From positions 372,001 to 436,000 of the forward strand of contig QPMI01000054.1 of NCBI GenBank assembly GCA_004431415.1: a stretch of 64,000 nucleotides of DNA, written 5' to 3'. Positions 63,991-64,000 of the stretch are shown here, piece by piece. The first letter of the stretch is position 1; each line of letters starts with the position of its first letter. This stretch comes from Cyanophora paradoxa. Its lineage: Eukaryota > Glaucocystophyceae > Cyanophorales > Cyanophoraceae. Below the pieces are notes generated by a model. That model worked only from the letters and a program-made list of their open reading frames with translations. It had not been told where the DNA came from and ran no database searches. The translations under genes and the position numbers were made by a program.

Positions 63991-64000
63991 AGATCTAGAT

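Overview
The window looks like nuclear DNA from a GC-rich unicellular flagellated eukaryote, most likely an alga. Host genes are cut into short exons by small introns. These are mostly GT-AG, but several clearly use GC-AG, as has been reported for some haptophytes. One gene encodes SHIPPO-like (flagellar) repeats. Several proteins begin with organelle-targeting leaders. The lineage assignment is tentative. Intergenic DNA is AT-richer and packed with short palindromes.

Left part (1-15.8 kb): a leucine-rich-repeat gene runs off the left edge. It is divergent from a gene for a single-pass NPC1 N-terminal-domain protein. A complete-looking Polinton-like virus (PLV/Maverick) follows at 3957-15031. 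It has 428-bp terminal inverted repeats and a 6-bp target duplication (CATGCG). It carries a minor capsid protein, a double-jelly-roll-type major capsid protein, a packaging ATPase, an HNH-AP2 endonuclease, an AT-hook protein, an rve integrase, a protein-primed type B DNA polymerase and one unknown gene.

Middle (15.8-38.5 kb): a long non-coding stretch with inverted repeats leads into an EF-hand/heptad-repeat gene. That gene is split by a 16.9-kb Ty3/gypsy-type LTR retrotransposon (19506-36447) with identical-looking 283-bp LTRs and a 5-bp target duplication (ATATG). The element is unusually large. About 2,400 residues of unrecognised coding sequence lie between the zinc knuckle and the protease, a further ~430 lie between RNase H and integrase, and the 1.3-kb 3' leader before the polypurine tract is highly structured.

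Right part (38.5-64 kb): host genes for an RLK/Pelle-type kinase, two unrecognised multi-exon genes, a SHIPPO-like repeat protein, DPH7 (diphthamide synthesis), a FUN14-domain protein with an EF-hand, a MAPEG (microsomal GST-like) enzyme, a bestrophin channel with an organelle leader, a C2-domain protein and a RING-H2 ubiquitin ligase. The last 5 kb is gene-poor and palindrome-rich.

A cross-cutting observation is that every reading-frame break I traced in both mobile elements (about 18) is a -1 break. Those I localised sit at short homopolymers, and I saw no +1 break. This looks more like base loss in the consensus than decay, so both elements may really be intact.
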